A DNA stretch of 64,000 bases from Alpinimonas psychrophila (GTDB taxonomy: Bacteria; Actinomycetota; Actinomycetes; Actinomycetales; Microbacteriaceae): positions 372,001 to 436,000 of the forward strand of contig NZ_JACGWU010000001.1 of NCBI RefSeq assembly GCF_014137865.1, in the 5' to 3' direction. The notes under the pieces are model-generated. The model worked only from the letters and a program-made list of their open reading frames with translations. It was not told where the DNA came from and did no database searches. Below, in pieces: positions 1 through 8,894 of this stretch (within the stretch, counting starts at the first letter, position 1; each line of letters begins with the position of its first letter). The position numbers were made by a program, and so were the translations under genes.

Positions 1-11
1 AGGCGCTAGAA

Positions 12-443
12 ATGTCGCCGCCAGCAGGCGAAGATGAATCTGATGAGGACATCATCGTTATTGAAGAGGAGCTTGAAGGCTTCGACGACGATTTTGACGG
101 CGAGGCCGACGGCGAGTCTGAAGCAGATGCTGGCGACGCTTCGCAAGCAGAAGAGATTCTCGTCGAGGACGTCAGTGCGGTGGATATAAGTGTCGAGGAC
201 GTCAGCCTTCAGGGGGCTCCTCTCGAGGATGTCACTCTAGAGGACGTGCATGCTGAAGAGTTGAGCGCTGATGACGTGGCCAACCTATTTGATGAGGTCG
301 TAGAAAGGTCCGCTGAAGAAGTAGTCCTGACTTCCGTTGCCATGGATTTCGACGAGGACTTGCTTGAGGACGATGTGGCTCAGGTGCTGCGCGACACTGC
401 ACACCTTGCCGGCGAAGAGGGCGGCACGGAGAGTCGCGCGTGA
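12..443 (+). CDS. Acidic pentapeptide-repeat-like hypothetical protein (possibly C-terminal part of a longer protein)
   Basis: Unrecognised, very acidic protein of 143 residues rich in Asp, Glu and Val. Residues about 50-90 show a five-residue rhythm of the type x-E-D-V-S (VEDVS, AVDIS, VEDVS, LEDVT, LEDVH, AEELS, ADDVA), which resembles degenerate pentapeptide repeats; the DNA carries two exact 14-base copies of the unit at 162-175 and 192-205. The frame is open to the left edge of the window, so the ATG at 12 may be internal and the protein longer. The stop overlaps the GTG start of the phosphatase gene by 4 bases (GTGA), so the two are probably translationally coupled. Function unknown; by position it belongs to the conserved phosphatase-tlyA gene neighbourhood. 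Confidence 0.6.
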   Translation: MSPPAGEDESDEDIIVIEEELEGFDDDFDGEADGESEADAGDASQAEEILVEDVSAVDISVEDVSLQGAPLEDVTLEDVHAEELSADDVANLFDEVVERSAEEVVLTSVAMDFDEDLLEDDVAQVLRDTAHLAGEEGGTESRA

Positions 444-1480
444 GCGCACTCTTTTCGCCCAAACGCGTTACAGCAACTCCCATTGATGGCGTCGACGTCA
501 TTTTGGCTGACCTCGATGGGGTGGTGTACGCGGGACGACAGGCGATTGAGCATGCCATCGAATCTCTGAACCGCGTGCAACAGACGAAGCGCGTTGGATA
601 CATCACAAATAACGCGTCGCGAACGGATGCTCAGGTGGGCGATCACCTGCGTGAGCTGGGGTTGACATTGGAAACCGAAGATGTGGTGACCTCCCCGCAA
701 GCCGCCACCGCATTACTCAAGACAATGGTCACGCCTGGGGCAACGATCCTTGTAATTGGGGGAGAGGGTCTCCGAGACGAGGTCGTCAAAGCTGGTTTCA
801 TCGTGACGGACTCGGCGAACGATAGCCCGGCTGCCGTCGTGCAGGGTTTTTCGCCAGATCTGGGCTGGAAGCATCTTGCCGAAGCATCTTTTGCCCTCAA
901 TGCTCGCGACGAACAAGGTGAGCCTCTCAACACTCCATGGGTTGCCACCAACATGGACTGGACCATTCCGGTGGAGCGCGGTATTGCTCCGGGAAACGGA
1001 ACGATGGTTTCTGCCGTGCACCTCGCGGTCGGGCGCCTACCGGTGGTAGCCGGCAAGCCGGAGGTACCTATTTTTGACGAGGCTATGCGGCGCTTTGAGA
1101 CCAGAAGCGTTCTCTTCATTGGCGATCGTCTCGACACCGACATCCTGGGCGCTAATCGTGCGGGTATCGCGTCGGCAGTCGTTCTTACAGGAATTGACCG
1201 GGCTAAGCAGCTCTTGGCTGCCCCCGAAGGCTCTCGTCCCACCTACATTTTGGGTGACCTTCGCGAACTTCACGAGCCGTATCCCGAGAGCGTTACGAGC
1301 AAGAACGGTTCGGTGACGGTGCGGGGTTCTCGAGTGCGAAAGCAGGGCATGGAGATTGTCATTGAGCGCGAAGGTGACGATGAGCTCGACCTTCTTCGGG
1401 CGGCTTGTCGTGTGATCTGGGACAGTGGCTTGGCCATCTACGGCTTCAACGTCCCCGAGCGTCTCTACGCGAAGAAGTAG
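440..1480 (+). CDS. HAD-IIA family hydrolase, NagD-like phosphatase
   Basis: Cytoplasmic haloacid-dehalogenase phosphatase of 346 residues, class IIA (NagD, phosphoglycolate and pyridoxal phosphatase relatives). The nucleophile motif DLDGVVY is near residue 29. A Thr/Asn switch region (ITNNASRT) is near residue 55, and the acidic motif GDRLDTDILGA is near residue 230. Members hydrolyse small phosphate esters; the substrate cannot be read from sequence. The C-terminal 70 residues after the HAD core form an extra domain of unclear role. GTG start chosen for the 4-base overlap with the upstream acidic gene. The gene ends at a strong hairpin. In related genomes this gene normally stands just before tlyA, whereas here about 16 kb of metabolic genes lie between them. 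Confidence 0.88.
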   Translation: MSALFSPKRVTATPIDGVDVILADLDGVVYAGRQAIEHAIESLNRVQQTKRVGYITNNASRTDAQVGDHLRELGLTLETEDVVTSPQAATALLKTMVTPGATILVIGGEGLRDEVVKAGFIVTDSANDSPAAVVQGFSPDLGWKHLAEASFALNARDEQGEPLNTPWVATNMDWTIPVERGIAPGNGTMVSAVHLAVGRLPVVAGKPEVPIFDEAMRRFETRSVLFIGDRLDTDILGANRAGIASAVVLTGIDRAKQLLAAPEGSRPTYILGDLRELHEPYPESVTSKNGSVTVRGSRVRKQGMEIVIEREGDDELDLLRAACRVIWDSGLAIYGFNVPERLYAKK

Positions 1481-1502
1481 CAAACTCGATCGATATAGAT
1501 GA

Positions 1503-1538
1503 CGAAACTCCTCGAACCCGTGGGTTCGAGGAGTTTCG
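1503..1538. terminator. Bidirectional hairpin terminator between convergent genes
   Basis: A perfect 17-bp inverted repeat, arms 1503-1519 and 1522-1538 with a 2-base centre, lies between the stop of the phosphatase gene and the stop of the convergent symporter gene. There is no clear T-run, as is common for actinobacterial terminators. Confidence 0.85.
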
Positions 1539-1568
1539 CTGTTTAGTGCACTCGCGTGAGCACCGAGT

Positions 1569-3197
1569 CTAGTGGTGCACTTCTTTTTCGGCGCCGTGAC
1601 CGGTGAGGGACCGAACATCCATCTCCGCGGCGATCCAGGAGTTCTCCTTCTTACCGCCCGGGAGGATCGACCCGAGGATTCCCAGCGCGAAAGCGAGGGG
1701 GATCGAGACGATACCGGGGTTATTGAGCGGGAAGATGGCGAAGTTCGCATCCGGAATCATCGATGTTGGCGTACCCGAGACAACGGGGGATAACGCGATG
1801 AGAATAATGGACGAAGCCAGTCCGCCGTACATGCTCCACAACGCACCACGGGTGCGGAAGCCGCGCCAGTAGAGCGAGTAGATAATGGTGGGCAGGTTTG
1901 CGCTGGCAGCAACGGCGAAGGCCAGTGCAACGAGGAATGCGATGTTCTGCCCCTGAACGCCGATGCCACCGGCAATGGCAAGAAAACCAATGACGAGAAC
2001 GGTTCGACGCGCAATCTTGACTTCAGCGTTGGGAGTAACCGTTCCCCGCTTGATCACGTTCGCATAGATGTCATGCGCAAACGATGTCGCGGCCGTGATG
2101 GTGAGACCAGCGACCACCGCCAAAATGGTGGCGAACGCAATGGCCGAGACGATTCCCATGAGAATCGGTCCGCCAAGGTGAAGTGCCAGGAGCGGTGCAG
2201 CGGAGTTCACACCGCCGGGAGCCTTTGCAATGGCATCAGGACCGACGAGCACAAGCGCGCCAAAACCGAGAACCAGTGTGAAGAGGTAGAAGATCCCAAT
2301 CAACCAGATAGCCCACACGACAGACTTGCGAGCTTCCTTGGCGGTCGGAACCGTGTAGAAACGCATGAGCACGTGGGGCAACCCAGCGGTACCCAGAACG
2401 AGGGCCAGGCCCAACGAGATGAAGTCAAGCGGGTTAGCGCCGTACTTGTGCCCCGGTACCAGAGCGTCGTAGGCCTTTTCGGGCAACGTGGTTGAAATCT
2501 GCTGCGCCTGCGCCAGCAGGTGTGACAGGTCGAACCCGTTGAGGGCCAGCACCCAGACCGTCATGATGGCGGCGCCAGCAATGAGCAGTCCCGCCTTGAT
2601 GATCTGAACCCAGGTAGTGCCCTTCATTCCACCGACGAGAACGTAGACCACCATCAGCACACCCACCACGGCAACCACGAGGGATTGACCGAGCTTGTCG
2701 CTAATGCCGAGCAGGAGTGAAACGAGGCCTCCGGCGCCGGCCATCTGTGCCAGGAGGTAGAAGAAGCACACTACGAGAGTCGAAATTGCGGCCGCCAAGC
2801 GCACGGGACGCTGGTGCAAGCGGAACGACAAGACGTCGGCCATCGTGAACTTGCCCGTGTTGCGCATCAGCTCAGCGACGAGCAGCAAGGCGACCAACCA
2901 CGCGACCAAGAACCCGATGGAGTAGAGGAAGCCGTCATAGCCGCTCAAGGCGATGGCGCCGGTGATTCCGAGGAACGAGGCAGCCGAGAGGTAGTCGCCG
3001 GCGATAGCCATACCGTTTTGGCTACCGGTGAAGGATCGCCCGCCGGTGTAGTAGTCGGCAGCAGATTTGTTGTTCTTGCTGGCACGGATAACGACAAACA
3101 TCGTGACGGCCACGAAGGCTAAGAAGATGCTCATGTTCAGGAGAGGATTGTTCTCCGCGGTGGTCGCCTCTGCGGCGAAGATTAGGCCGGCGTTCAC
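1569..3197 (-). CDS. actP: Solute:sodium symporter family, ActP-like acetate/short-chain carboxylate permease
   Basis: Polytopic membrane protein of 542 residues, the usual length of SSS-family acetate permeases. About 13 hydrophobic segments are seen. The start has a short periplasmic lead and a first helix (NPLLNMSIFLAFVAVTMFVV), followed by the family-typical stretch YYTGGRSFTGSQNGMAIAGD. It would import acetate, and probably propionate, with sodium or protons. Its start overlaps the stop of the DUF485 gene by 4 bases, an arrangement also seen in yjcH-actP of enterobacteria. With prpE upstream it forms a minus-strand operon, so propionate uptake followed by activation is a reasonable inference. 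Substrate is inferred from family and context. Confidence 0.88.
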   Translation of the reverse strand: MNAGLIFAAEATTAENNPLLNMSIFLAFVAVTMFVVIRASKNNKSAADYYTGGRSFTGSQNGMAIAGDYLSAASFLGITGAIALSGYDGFLYSIGFLVAWLVALLLVAELMRNTGKFTMADVLSFRLHQRPVRLAAAISTLVVCFFYLLAQMAGAGGLVSLLLGISDKLGQSLVVAVVGVLMVVYVLVGGMKGTTWVQIIKAGLLIAGAAIMTVWVLALNGFDLSHLLAQAQQISTTLPEKAYDALVPGHKYGANPLDFISLGLALVLGTAGLPHVLMRFYTVPTAKEARKSVVWAIWLIGIFYLFTLVLGFGALVLVGPDAIAKAPGGVNSAAPLLALHLGGPILMGIVSAIAFATILAVVAGLTITAATSFAHDIYANVIKRGTVTPNAEVKIARRTVLVIGFLAIAGGIGVQGQNIAFLVALAFAVAASANLPTIIYSLYWRGFRTRGALWSMYGGLASSIILIALSPVVSGTPTSMIPDANFAIFPLNNPGIVSIPLAFALGILGSILPGGKKENSWIAAEMDVRSLTGHGAEKEVHH

Positions 3198-3550
3198 GCG
3201 ACACCTGCTTTCTGCTTAGCTTCAAGCTCGTGGCGCAACTCTGCGGCAAGAGGATCAAGTTTCTTGTTGGCATAACTGACATACCAAGACGTCACGCCAA
3301 AGGTTGTGACGAACTGGAGAAGACCCATGATCAGGCCAATGTTAATGACGCCGATGACGGGCGTTGCCATCCACGCGGAGGCATAGGTGGCCAAAATCAC
3401 GTAGAGCAGGTACCACAGCATGGCCGCGATGAGAACGGGAATGACGAAGCTACGGTGACGCTTCTTCAACTCCACGAACTTCGGGGTTGCTTCGAAAGCC
3501 GGATAGTCAATCCGGTGGTGTTCTTTTTGGGGAATGTCTTCGGTAGACAT
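3194..3550 (-). CDS. DUF485 membrane protein (YjcH-like)
   Basis: Small inner-membrane protein of 118 residues with two hydrophobic segments (around residues 35-58 and 70-90) and a charged C-terminus. It matches the DUF485/YjcH family, which is almost always encoded directly upstream of actP. Its exact role is not known; a partner or stability factor of the permease is commonly proposed. ATG start, preceded by a GGAGG-type ribosome site (aaggaggccgc on the coding strand). It overlaps actP by 4 bases and lies 46 bases after prpE. Confidence 0.85.
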   Translation of the reverse strand: MSTEDIPQKEHHRIDYPAFEATPKFVELKKRHRSFVIPVLIAAMLWYLLYVILATYASAWMATPVIGVINIGLIMGLLQFVTTFGVTSWYVSYANKKLDPLAAELRHELEAKQKAGVA

Positions 3551-3596
3551 GCGGCCTCCTTGCCGTTAGGGAATTGTGCGAATTATTGGTGCGGTA

Positions 3597-5561
3597 TTAG
3601 GCAGGTTTCATGGCTCCGGGATGGCCGACCAAGGCGAGCGTCAGGTCTTCGAGAACGGTAACGTCCTCGATGGTCGGCGGCACGATGAAGGGCTCTCCAT
3701 CGACGATTTGACGCATCGTTTTGCGCAAAATCTTGCCGGAACGGGTTTTGGGGAGTCGCTCGAGAACGACGACATCACGAAAGGAGGCCACGGGGCCGAC
3801 TTTATCGCGCACGAGAGCAATGAGTTCAGCGCACAGCACAGAATTCTCAATAAAGACCCCAGCCTTTAACGTCACGAATCCGCTCGCGCGTTGGCCCTTG
3901 AGTTCATCTTTGACACCGATGACCGCGCATTCGGCTACCGCGGGATGTCCCGCGAGGGCCTCCTCGAGCTGGCCGGTTGACAGCCGGTGCCCGGCAACAT
4001 TGATGACGTCATCGGTGCGGCCCATCACGAAAATGTAACCGTCATCGTCAATAAAGCCAGAGTCGCCCGTGGCGTAGTGCCCCGGGAAGACCTGCAGGTA
4101 GGACTTTTCGTAACCGTCGGCACGGCCCCACAGACCAGCGAGCGTTCCGGGAGGCATCGGCAGGCGGATAGCGATATTGCCTTCCTTGCCGGCGGCGACG
4201 GGCACTCCCTTGCCGTTAAGAACCTCAATTTGGTATCCCGGAACCGGCACGGTGGGGGAGCCGGGCTTGATCGCCAGTGGAGCGAGGCCCCGCAGGTTGG
4301 CCGCAATCGGCCATCCGGTTTCGGTCTGCCACCAGTGGTCGACAACAGGGCAATGCAACCCGTCATTCGCCCAGTGGTACGTCTCCGTATCGAGGCGTTC
4401 TCCGGCGAGAAATAAGGTCTCCAAGCTGGAGACGTCATAGCGTGCGGACTCAATCAGGTTCGGGTCCACGCGACGGATGGCCCGCAATGCGGTAGGGGCG
4501 GTAAAGAGAACTTTGACCTTGTAGTCCTCGACGATGCGCCAGAAGACTCCCGCATCCGGCGTTCCGACGGGCTTCCCCTCGTACAAAACGGTGGTGGCCC
4601 CGGCCAGCAGCGGTGCATACACAATGTAGGAATGACCAACGACCCACCCCACATCGGAGGCGGTCCACATGACGTCACCGGGATGCACGTTGTAGATGTT
4701 CTTCATGCTCCACGCGAGGGCTACGGCGTGACCACCATTGTCGCGGACGATGCCCTTGGGGTTTCCTGTCGTGCCTGAGGTGTACAAAATATAGAGGGGA
4801 TCCGTCGCGGCTACGGCGACCGGGGCGGAGGGGGAGGCTCGCGCCATTTCGTCATCCCATGTCACCCAGGTCACGGGCTGATCATTCGCGGGGCTGTGAG
4901 TCGAGTCATGAGCTGTTGTCTGCGCGAAGTCGGCAGCCAAACCGGCAACATGACGACGTTCCTTCACGATGACGGTGCGGATGGAGCCGTGGGAGAGGGC
5001 CAAAGCCTTCTCGACGATAGGCAAATACTCTACGGTGCGGCCGGGTTCAAGGCCACCGGATGCGGTCACCATCACCGTGGGAGTGGCGTCATCGATGCGA
5101 ACGGCAAGTTCATTCGCGGCAAAACCGCCGAAGACAACGGAGTGGACAGCGCCGATACGAGCGCAGGCCAGCATTGCGATGAGCGCCTCAGGGATCATGG
5201 GCAAGTAGATGATGACGCGGTCACCCTTGGTGACGCCTTGTGCGAACAAGACTCCCGCGAACGAGCTGACCTCCGTGAGGAGCTGGTCGTAGGTGAACTG
5301 CTTTTTGACGCCGGTCATGGCCGAGTCGTAAATCAAGGCCGTTGTGGAGCCGCGCCCGGCCAGCACATGGCGATCGAGGGCGTTGAAGCACGTGTTCAAC
5401 TCTGCGCCCGGGAACCAGCGGTACACCGGAGCGTTGCTCTCGTCTAGGGCGGTGACCGGGGGTGTGATCCAGTCGATGGCGGATGCGGCGTCGAGCCAAA
5501 AGCCGGCGGGGTTTGTGGCGCTCTCGTTGTAGATCTCGCGATAAGCCGGTGGTTTCACCAT
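3597..5561 (-). CDS. prpE: Propionyl-CoA synthetase (acetyl-CoA synthetase family)
   Basis: AMP-forming acyl-CoA synthetase of 654 residues that activates propionate with ATP and CoA, feeding the 2-methylcitrate cycle. The AMP-binding motif YTSGTTGNPKG lies near residue 260. The signature VINVAGHRLSTG and the C-terminal PKTRSGKILRKT, with the catalytic lysine near residue 609, are typical of PrpE/ACSS3 rather than Acs. The frame is open 54 residues further upstream to 5723, but the ATG at 5561 has a GGAGAG ribosome site at good spacing and starts the conserved N-terminus; the longer frame would run through the divergent promoter. It leads the operon prpE-DUF485-actP and diverges from the GntR gene. 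Acetate may be an alternative substrate. Confidence 0.9.
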   Translation of the reverse strand: MVKPPAYREIYNESATNPAGFWLDAASAIDWITPPVTALDESNAPVYRWFPGAELNTCFNALDRHVLAGRGSTTALIYDSAMTGVKKQFTYDQLLTEVSSFAGVLFAQGVTKGDRVIIYLPMIPEALIAMLACARIGAVHSVVFGGFAANELAVRIDDATPTVMVTASGGLEPGRTVEYLPIVEKALALSHGSIRTVIVKERRHVAGLAADFAQTTAHDSTHSPANDQPVTWVTWDDEMARASPSAPVAVAATDPLYILYTSGTTGNPKGIVRDNGGHAVALAWSMKNIYNVHPGDVMWTASDVGWVVGHSYIVYAPLLAGATTVLYEGKPVGTPDAGVFWRIVEDYKVKVLFTAPTALRAIRRVDPNLIESARYDVSSLETLFLAGERLDTETYHWANDGLHCPVVDHWWQTETGWPIAANLRGLAPLAIKPGSPTVPVPGYQIEVLNGKGVPVAAGKEGNIAIRLPMPPGTLAGLWGRADGYEKSYLQVFPGHYATGDSGFIDDDGYIFVMGRTDDVINVAGHRLSTGQLEEALAGHPAVAECAVIGVKDELKGQRASGFVTLKAGVFIENSVLCAELIALVRDKVGPVASFRDVVVLERLPKTRSGKILRKTMRQIVDGEPFIVPPTIEDVTVLEDLTLALVGHPGAMKPA

Positions 5562-5620
5562 GTGCGCATCTCTCCAATGAGTCACGATAACTCGACGATG
5601 AGCGACCATGTAACCGTTAC

Positions 5621-5628
5621 TGTATACA
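5621..5628. promoter_or_regulatory. GntR/FCD-type operator on the prpE promoter
   Basis: Perfect palindrome TGTATACA. It coincides with the proposed -10 element (TATACA) of the minus-strand prpE promoter, whose -35 is TTGCAT (complement of 5643-5648, 16-base spacer). A twin palindrome sits on the opposite promoter at 5682-5691. FCD-subfamily GntR regulators often bind TNGTATACNA-like palindromes, so binding by the adjacent regulator is inferred. Confidence 0.6.
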
Positions 5629-5649
5629 TAGATAACGAAAACATGCAAT

Positions 5650-5659
5650 TTTTGCAAAA
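5650..5659. promoter_or_regulatory. RamB-like motif in the prp control region
   Basis: Perfect palindrome TTTTGCAAAA midway between the two divergent promoters. Its core TTTGCAAA resembles the site described for RamB, an actinobacterial regulator of acetate and propionate genes. No RamB gene is present in this window, so the assignment is an inference from the motif alone and could be chance in an A/T-rich spacer. Confidence 0.35.
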
Positions 5660-5661
5660 TA

Positions 5662-5691
5662 TTGCGCTGAATCGTTATGTTGTGTATACAC
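5662..5691 (+). promoter_or_regulatory. Promoter and operator of the GntR-prpDBC operon
   Basis: Candidate -35 TTGCGC (5662-5667) and -10 TATACA (5685-5690) with a 17-base spacer. A perfect 10-base palindrome GTGTATACAC (5682-5691) lies on the -10, suggesting autorepression by the GntR protein encoded 34 bases downstream. The site mirrors the one over the prpE -10. Confidence 0.55.
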
Positions 5692-5724
5692 TGGCCAGAC
5701 GCACCGATGCGTAAGGAGAACATT

Positions 5725-6411
5725 ATGAAGGCAAGCGATCGCGCCTACCGTGTACTCCTGGCAGAAATCGTCGAGGGAACACTTGCCCCGGGTACTGTTC
5801 TCGGCGAAGTCGAGCAATCCACGCGCCTCGGTGTCTCCCGTACTCCTGTTCGTGAGGCGCTTTCACGGCTCGTCGCCGACGGCCTCGTCGAACCGCAAGC
5901 GGGCCGTGGCCTCATCGTGACCGAAGTTTCGCTCGACAATATTTCCGAACTGTACGAACTCCGTGAAGCCCTCGAAGAACAGGCAGCACGGCTGGCGGCT
6001 CAGCGGGGGAGCTCGAAGAAATTCCAAGCGCTCGCCGCAGCGTTCGATGACATGGCTACGCTCATTGATTCCGGACCGGATGGCATTCGCACCTACTACG
6101 ACCTCAACCGTCAATTTGATGAAGCCATCGATGCGGCGATTCAGAACCCGTACCTCGTGGGAGCGCTGCGCAACGTGCGCATGCACTTGGGGCGCGTGCG
6201 CCGCATCGCCAAAGACAACCCGCAGCGACTGCGCGAAGCTGCCCGCGAAACGCACCTCATTCTCGAGGCGATCATTGCTGGCGATTCCGCTTTAGCTGCG
6301 CACGCCACGCACGTTCATCTCCACCGGAGCCTCACTAATATTCGTGCCTCCGTTGCCCCACTTTTGACACAGAATGGGGTCACCGGATCCCAGAAAAGGA
6401 ACCGCCAGTGA
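5725..6411 (+). CDS. GntR family transcriptional regulator, FCD subfamily, of the propionate locus
   Basis: DNA-binding regulator of 228 residues. The N-terminal winged helix contains [17 protein letters not shown] near residues 33-50, the GntR signature. It is followed by an all-helical FCD effector domain with the metal/ligand His and Asp pattern around [11 protein letters not shown] and HATHVHLH. Start at ATG 5725, which has AAGGAG at 5713-5718; an earlier in-frame ATG would enter the promoter. It overlaps prpD by 4 bases (GTGA) and diverges from prpE, so it most likely senses a pathway metabolite such as 2-methylcitrate and controls both operons through the twin GTATAC palindromes. Effector not determinable here. 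Confidence 0.85.
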   Translation: MKASDRAYRVLLAEIVEGTLAPGTVLGEVEQSTRLGVSRTPVREALSRLVADGLVEPQAGRGLIVTEVSLDNISELYELREALEEQAARLAAQRGSSKKFQALAAAFDDMATLIDSGPDGIRTYYDLNRQFDEAIDAAIQNPYLVGALRNVRMHLGRVRRIAKDNPQRLREAARETHLILEAIIAGDSALAAHATHVHLHRSLTNIRASVAPLLTQNGVTGSQKRNRQ

Positions 6412-7931
6412 AACTGAATCACGTTCGCGTCTATCGCAGCGAAGAAACCCTGAACCGTGCCGACCAGCTGGCCTTCAAGATTGCGGAGGTCGCAGCCGAC
6501 CCCGTTGCCGTAACGGATGAGGTGACCGAGATGGTCATCAACCGCATGATTGACAATGCCTCCGTTGCAACGGCCTCCCTCACCCGCAAGCCCGTCGTGG
6601 CGGCTAGGTCGCAGGCGCTGGCGCATCCAGCATCCACCGGCGGTCACGGTGCCAACGTTTTCGGCGAAGGCCAGAACACAAGGGTTTCCCCCGAGTGGGC
6701 GGCCTGGGCCAACGGCGTTGCCGTGCGCGAGCTCGACTACCACGACACCTTCTTGGCCGCCGAGTATTCGCACCCCGGCGACAACATCCCGCCCATCTTG
6801 GCGGTTGCCCAGCACGTCGGAAGCACCGGCCACGATCTCGTTCGCGGCATCGCTACCGGCTACGAAATCCAGGTTGATTTGGTGAAGTCGATCTGCCTGC
6901 ACGAGCACAAGATCGACCATGTTGCCCACCTCGGCCCCTCAGCGGCCGCCGGGATCGGAACCATGCTCGGGCTGAGCCCCGAGGTTATTTTTCAGGCCAT
7001 CGGCCAGGCGTTGCACACCACGACGGCGACCCGCCAATCCCGCAAGGGCGAGATCTCCAGCTGGAAGGCGCACGCCCCCGCATTCGCCGGCAAGATGGCG
7101 GTTGAAGCCATTGACCGTGCCATGCGCGGCGAGACCAGCCCCACCCCCATATACGAGGGCGAAGATGGCGTCATTGCCTGGATGCTGGACGGCCCCAAAG
7201 CCGCCTACGAGGTTCCGCTCCCCGAACGCGGCGAGGCAAAACGCGCCATTCTCGACACGTATACCAAGGAGCACTCGGCCGAATATCAGGCCCAAGCCTT
7301 GATTGACCTCGCGCGCAAGCTGCACCGTGAACATCCTGAAATTGGGCAGGGGGAGAACGTGGCATCCGTCGTTATTCACACCTCACACCACACGCACTAC
7401 GTCATCGGTTCCGGCGCAAATGATCCGCAGAAATATGACCCCAACGCGAGCCGTGAGACTTTGGATCACTCGATTCCGTATATCTTCACGGTGGCGTTGC
7501 AGGACGGTGCGTGGCACCACGTTGACAGTTACACCCCCGAGCGCGCGAAGCGTGCCGACACCGTGGCCCTGTGGAACAAGACCACCACCCGCGAGGATGC
7601 CAACTGGACCAAGCGCTACCACTCCATTGACCCGGCGGAGAAGGCGTTTGGCGGACGTGTTGAAATCACCTTGACCAATGGCACGGTCATCGTGGATGAG
7701 CTGGCAGTCGCCGACGCGCATCCTCTCGGTGCCAAGCCGTTCTCCCGCGAACAGTACATCGGCAAGTTCCGCACCCTGGCCGACGGTGTTCTCGAGAAGA
7801 CCGAAATCGAGCGTTTCTTGGAGCTGGTTCAACGCTTGCCACTGCTGACGGCCGCCGACATCGGTGGCCTCACCGTCACCGCCAAGCCGGGGCTGCTGGC
7901 CGCCATTGCCACCCCGAAGGGACTCTTCTAA
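6408..7931 (+). CDS. prpD: 2-methylcitrate dehydratase (MmgE/PrpD family)
   Basis: Cytoplasmic enzyme of 507 residues that dehydrates 2-methylcitrate to 2-methyl-cis-aconitate, step two after condensation in the 2-methylcitrate cycle. Family features are the stretch [20 protein letters not shown] near residue 105, the helical segments that follow, and [17 protein letters not shown] near residue 222. GTG start overlaps the regulator stop by 4 bases; the TAA stop shares one base with the ATG of prpB. PrpD-type enzymes need no Fe-S cluster. No prpF or acnD-like gene is adjacent, consistent with a PrpD-only pathway. Confidence 0.93.
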   Translation: MKLNHVRVYRSEETLNRADQLAFKIAEVAADPVAVTDEVTEMVINRMIDNASVATASLTRKPVVAARSQALAHPASTGGHGANVFGEGQNTRVSPEWAAWANGVAVRELDYHDTFLAAEYSHPGDNIPPILAVAQHVGSTGHDLVRGIATGYEIQVDLVKSICLHEHKIDHVAHLGPSAAAGIGTMLGLSPEVIFQAIGQALHTTTATRQSRKGEISSWKAHAPAFAGKMAVEAIDRAMRGETSPTPIYEGEDGVIAWMLDGPKAAYEVPLPERGEAKRAILDTYTKEHSAEYQAQALIDLARKLHREHPEIGQGENVASVVIHTSHHTHYVIGSGANDPQKYDPNASRETLDHSIPYIFTVALQDGAWHHVDSYTPERAKRADTVALWNKTTTREDANWTKRYHSIDPAEKAFGGRVEITLTNGTVIVDELAVADAHPLGAKPFSREQYIGKFRTLADGVLEKTEIERFLELVQRLPLLTAADIGGLTVTAKPGLLAAIATPKGLF

Positions 7932-8845
7932 TGTTGTATGCGACCCAGACTCCGGCCGAAAAGCGTCGCCTCTTTCGCGCGTCGCTCGCCACGGGCGAGC
8001 TCATCCAGATGCCTGGTGCTTTCAACCCGCTCTCGGCCCGGCTCATCGAGAGCAAGGGGTTCGGCGGGGTGTACATCTCCGGCGCCGTACTGTCGGCCGA
8101 TCTGGGGCTTCCCGACATTGGCTTGACTACCCTCACCGAGGTTGCCGGCCGCGCGGCTCAGATCTCGCGCATGACGGATCTGCCCACGCTGGTGGATGCC
8201 GACACTGGCTTTGGCGAACCCATGAACCTGGCGCGCACTGTGCAAACGCTGGAGGATGCGGGCGTTGCCGGACTTCACGTTGAAGACCAGGTCAACCCGA
8301 AGCGCTGCGGTCACCTTGACGGCAAGGTTGTCGTTGACGATGACACCATGATCAAACGGATTCGTTCGGCTGTCTCCGCCCGCCGTGACCCGAACCTTCT
8401 CATCATGGCCCGCACCGATATTCGTTCGGTTGACGGACTGGACGCCGCGGTCGAACGCGCCAAGAAACTGGCAGATGCTGGTGCCGATGCCATCTTCCCC
8501 GAAGCCATGAAAGACCTCAGCGAGTTTGCGGCCATTCGTGCCGCCGTCGATATTCCCGTTTTGGCGAACATGACGGAGTTTGGCAAGAGCGAGCTCTTCA
8601 CGAAGCAGCAGCTGGCCGATGTGGGCATCAACATTGTGATCTACCCCGTCTCGTTCCTTCGCCTAGCCATGGGCGCGGCAATGCGTGGCTTGGATGCCCT
8701 GCTGGAGACAGGCACACTGCAAAGCGTTGTTCCTGAAATGCAGACGCGCGCCGAACTCTATGAGCTTCTCGATTACGAGGCGTACAGCCAGTTCGACTCC
8801 TCTATCTTCAACTTCAGCCTCGACGCCCACGTGCGGCACGACTAG
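7931..8845 (+). CDS. prpB: 2-methylisocitrate lyase
   Basis: Isocitrate-lyase superfamily (phosphoenolpyruvate mutase fold) enzyme of 304 residues. It cleaves 2-methylisocitrate to pyruvate and succinate. Metal-binding DADTGFGEP lies near residue 90, and the catalytic loop KRCGH has Cys126. The length is typical of PrpB and far shorter than glyoxylate-cycle AceA. Start ATG shares a base with the prpD stop (TAATG), indicating translational coupling. Third gene of the gntR-prpD-prpB-prpC operon. Confidence 0.93.
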   Translation: MLYATQTPAEKRRLFRASLATGELIQMPGAFNPLSARLIESKGFGGVYISGAVLSADLGLPDIGLTTLTEVAGRAAQISRMTDLPTLVDADTGFGEPMNLARTVQTLEDAGVAGLHVEDQVNPKRCGHLDGKVVVDDDTMIKRIRSAVSARRDPNLLIMARTDIRSVDGLDAAVERAKKLADAGADAIFPEAMKDLSEFAAIRAAVDIPVLANMTEFGKSELFTKQQLADVGINIVIYPVSFLRLAMGAAMRGLDALLETGTLQSVVPEMQTRAELYELLDYEAYSQFDSSIFNFSLDAHVRHD

Positions 8846-8894
8846 GTTCGGTAGTTCGGGCTTCGCTTCACCTCTTGACGGATAGGGATTACGC

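Noticed and set aside
5562-5723. N-terminal extension of prpE by 54 residues
   Set aside because: It would run through the divergent promoter and operators and lacks a ribosome site; ATG 5561 has a good one.
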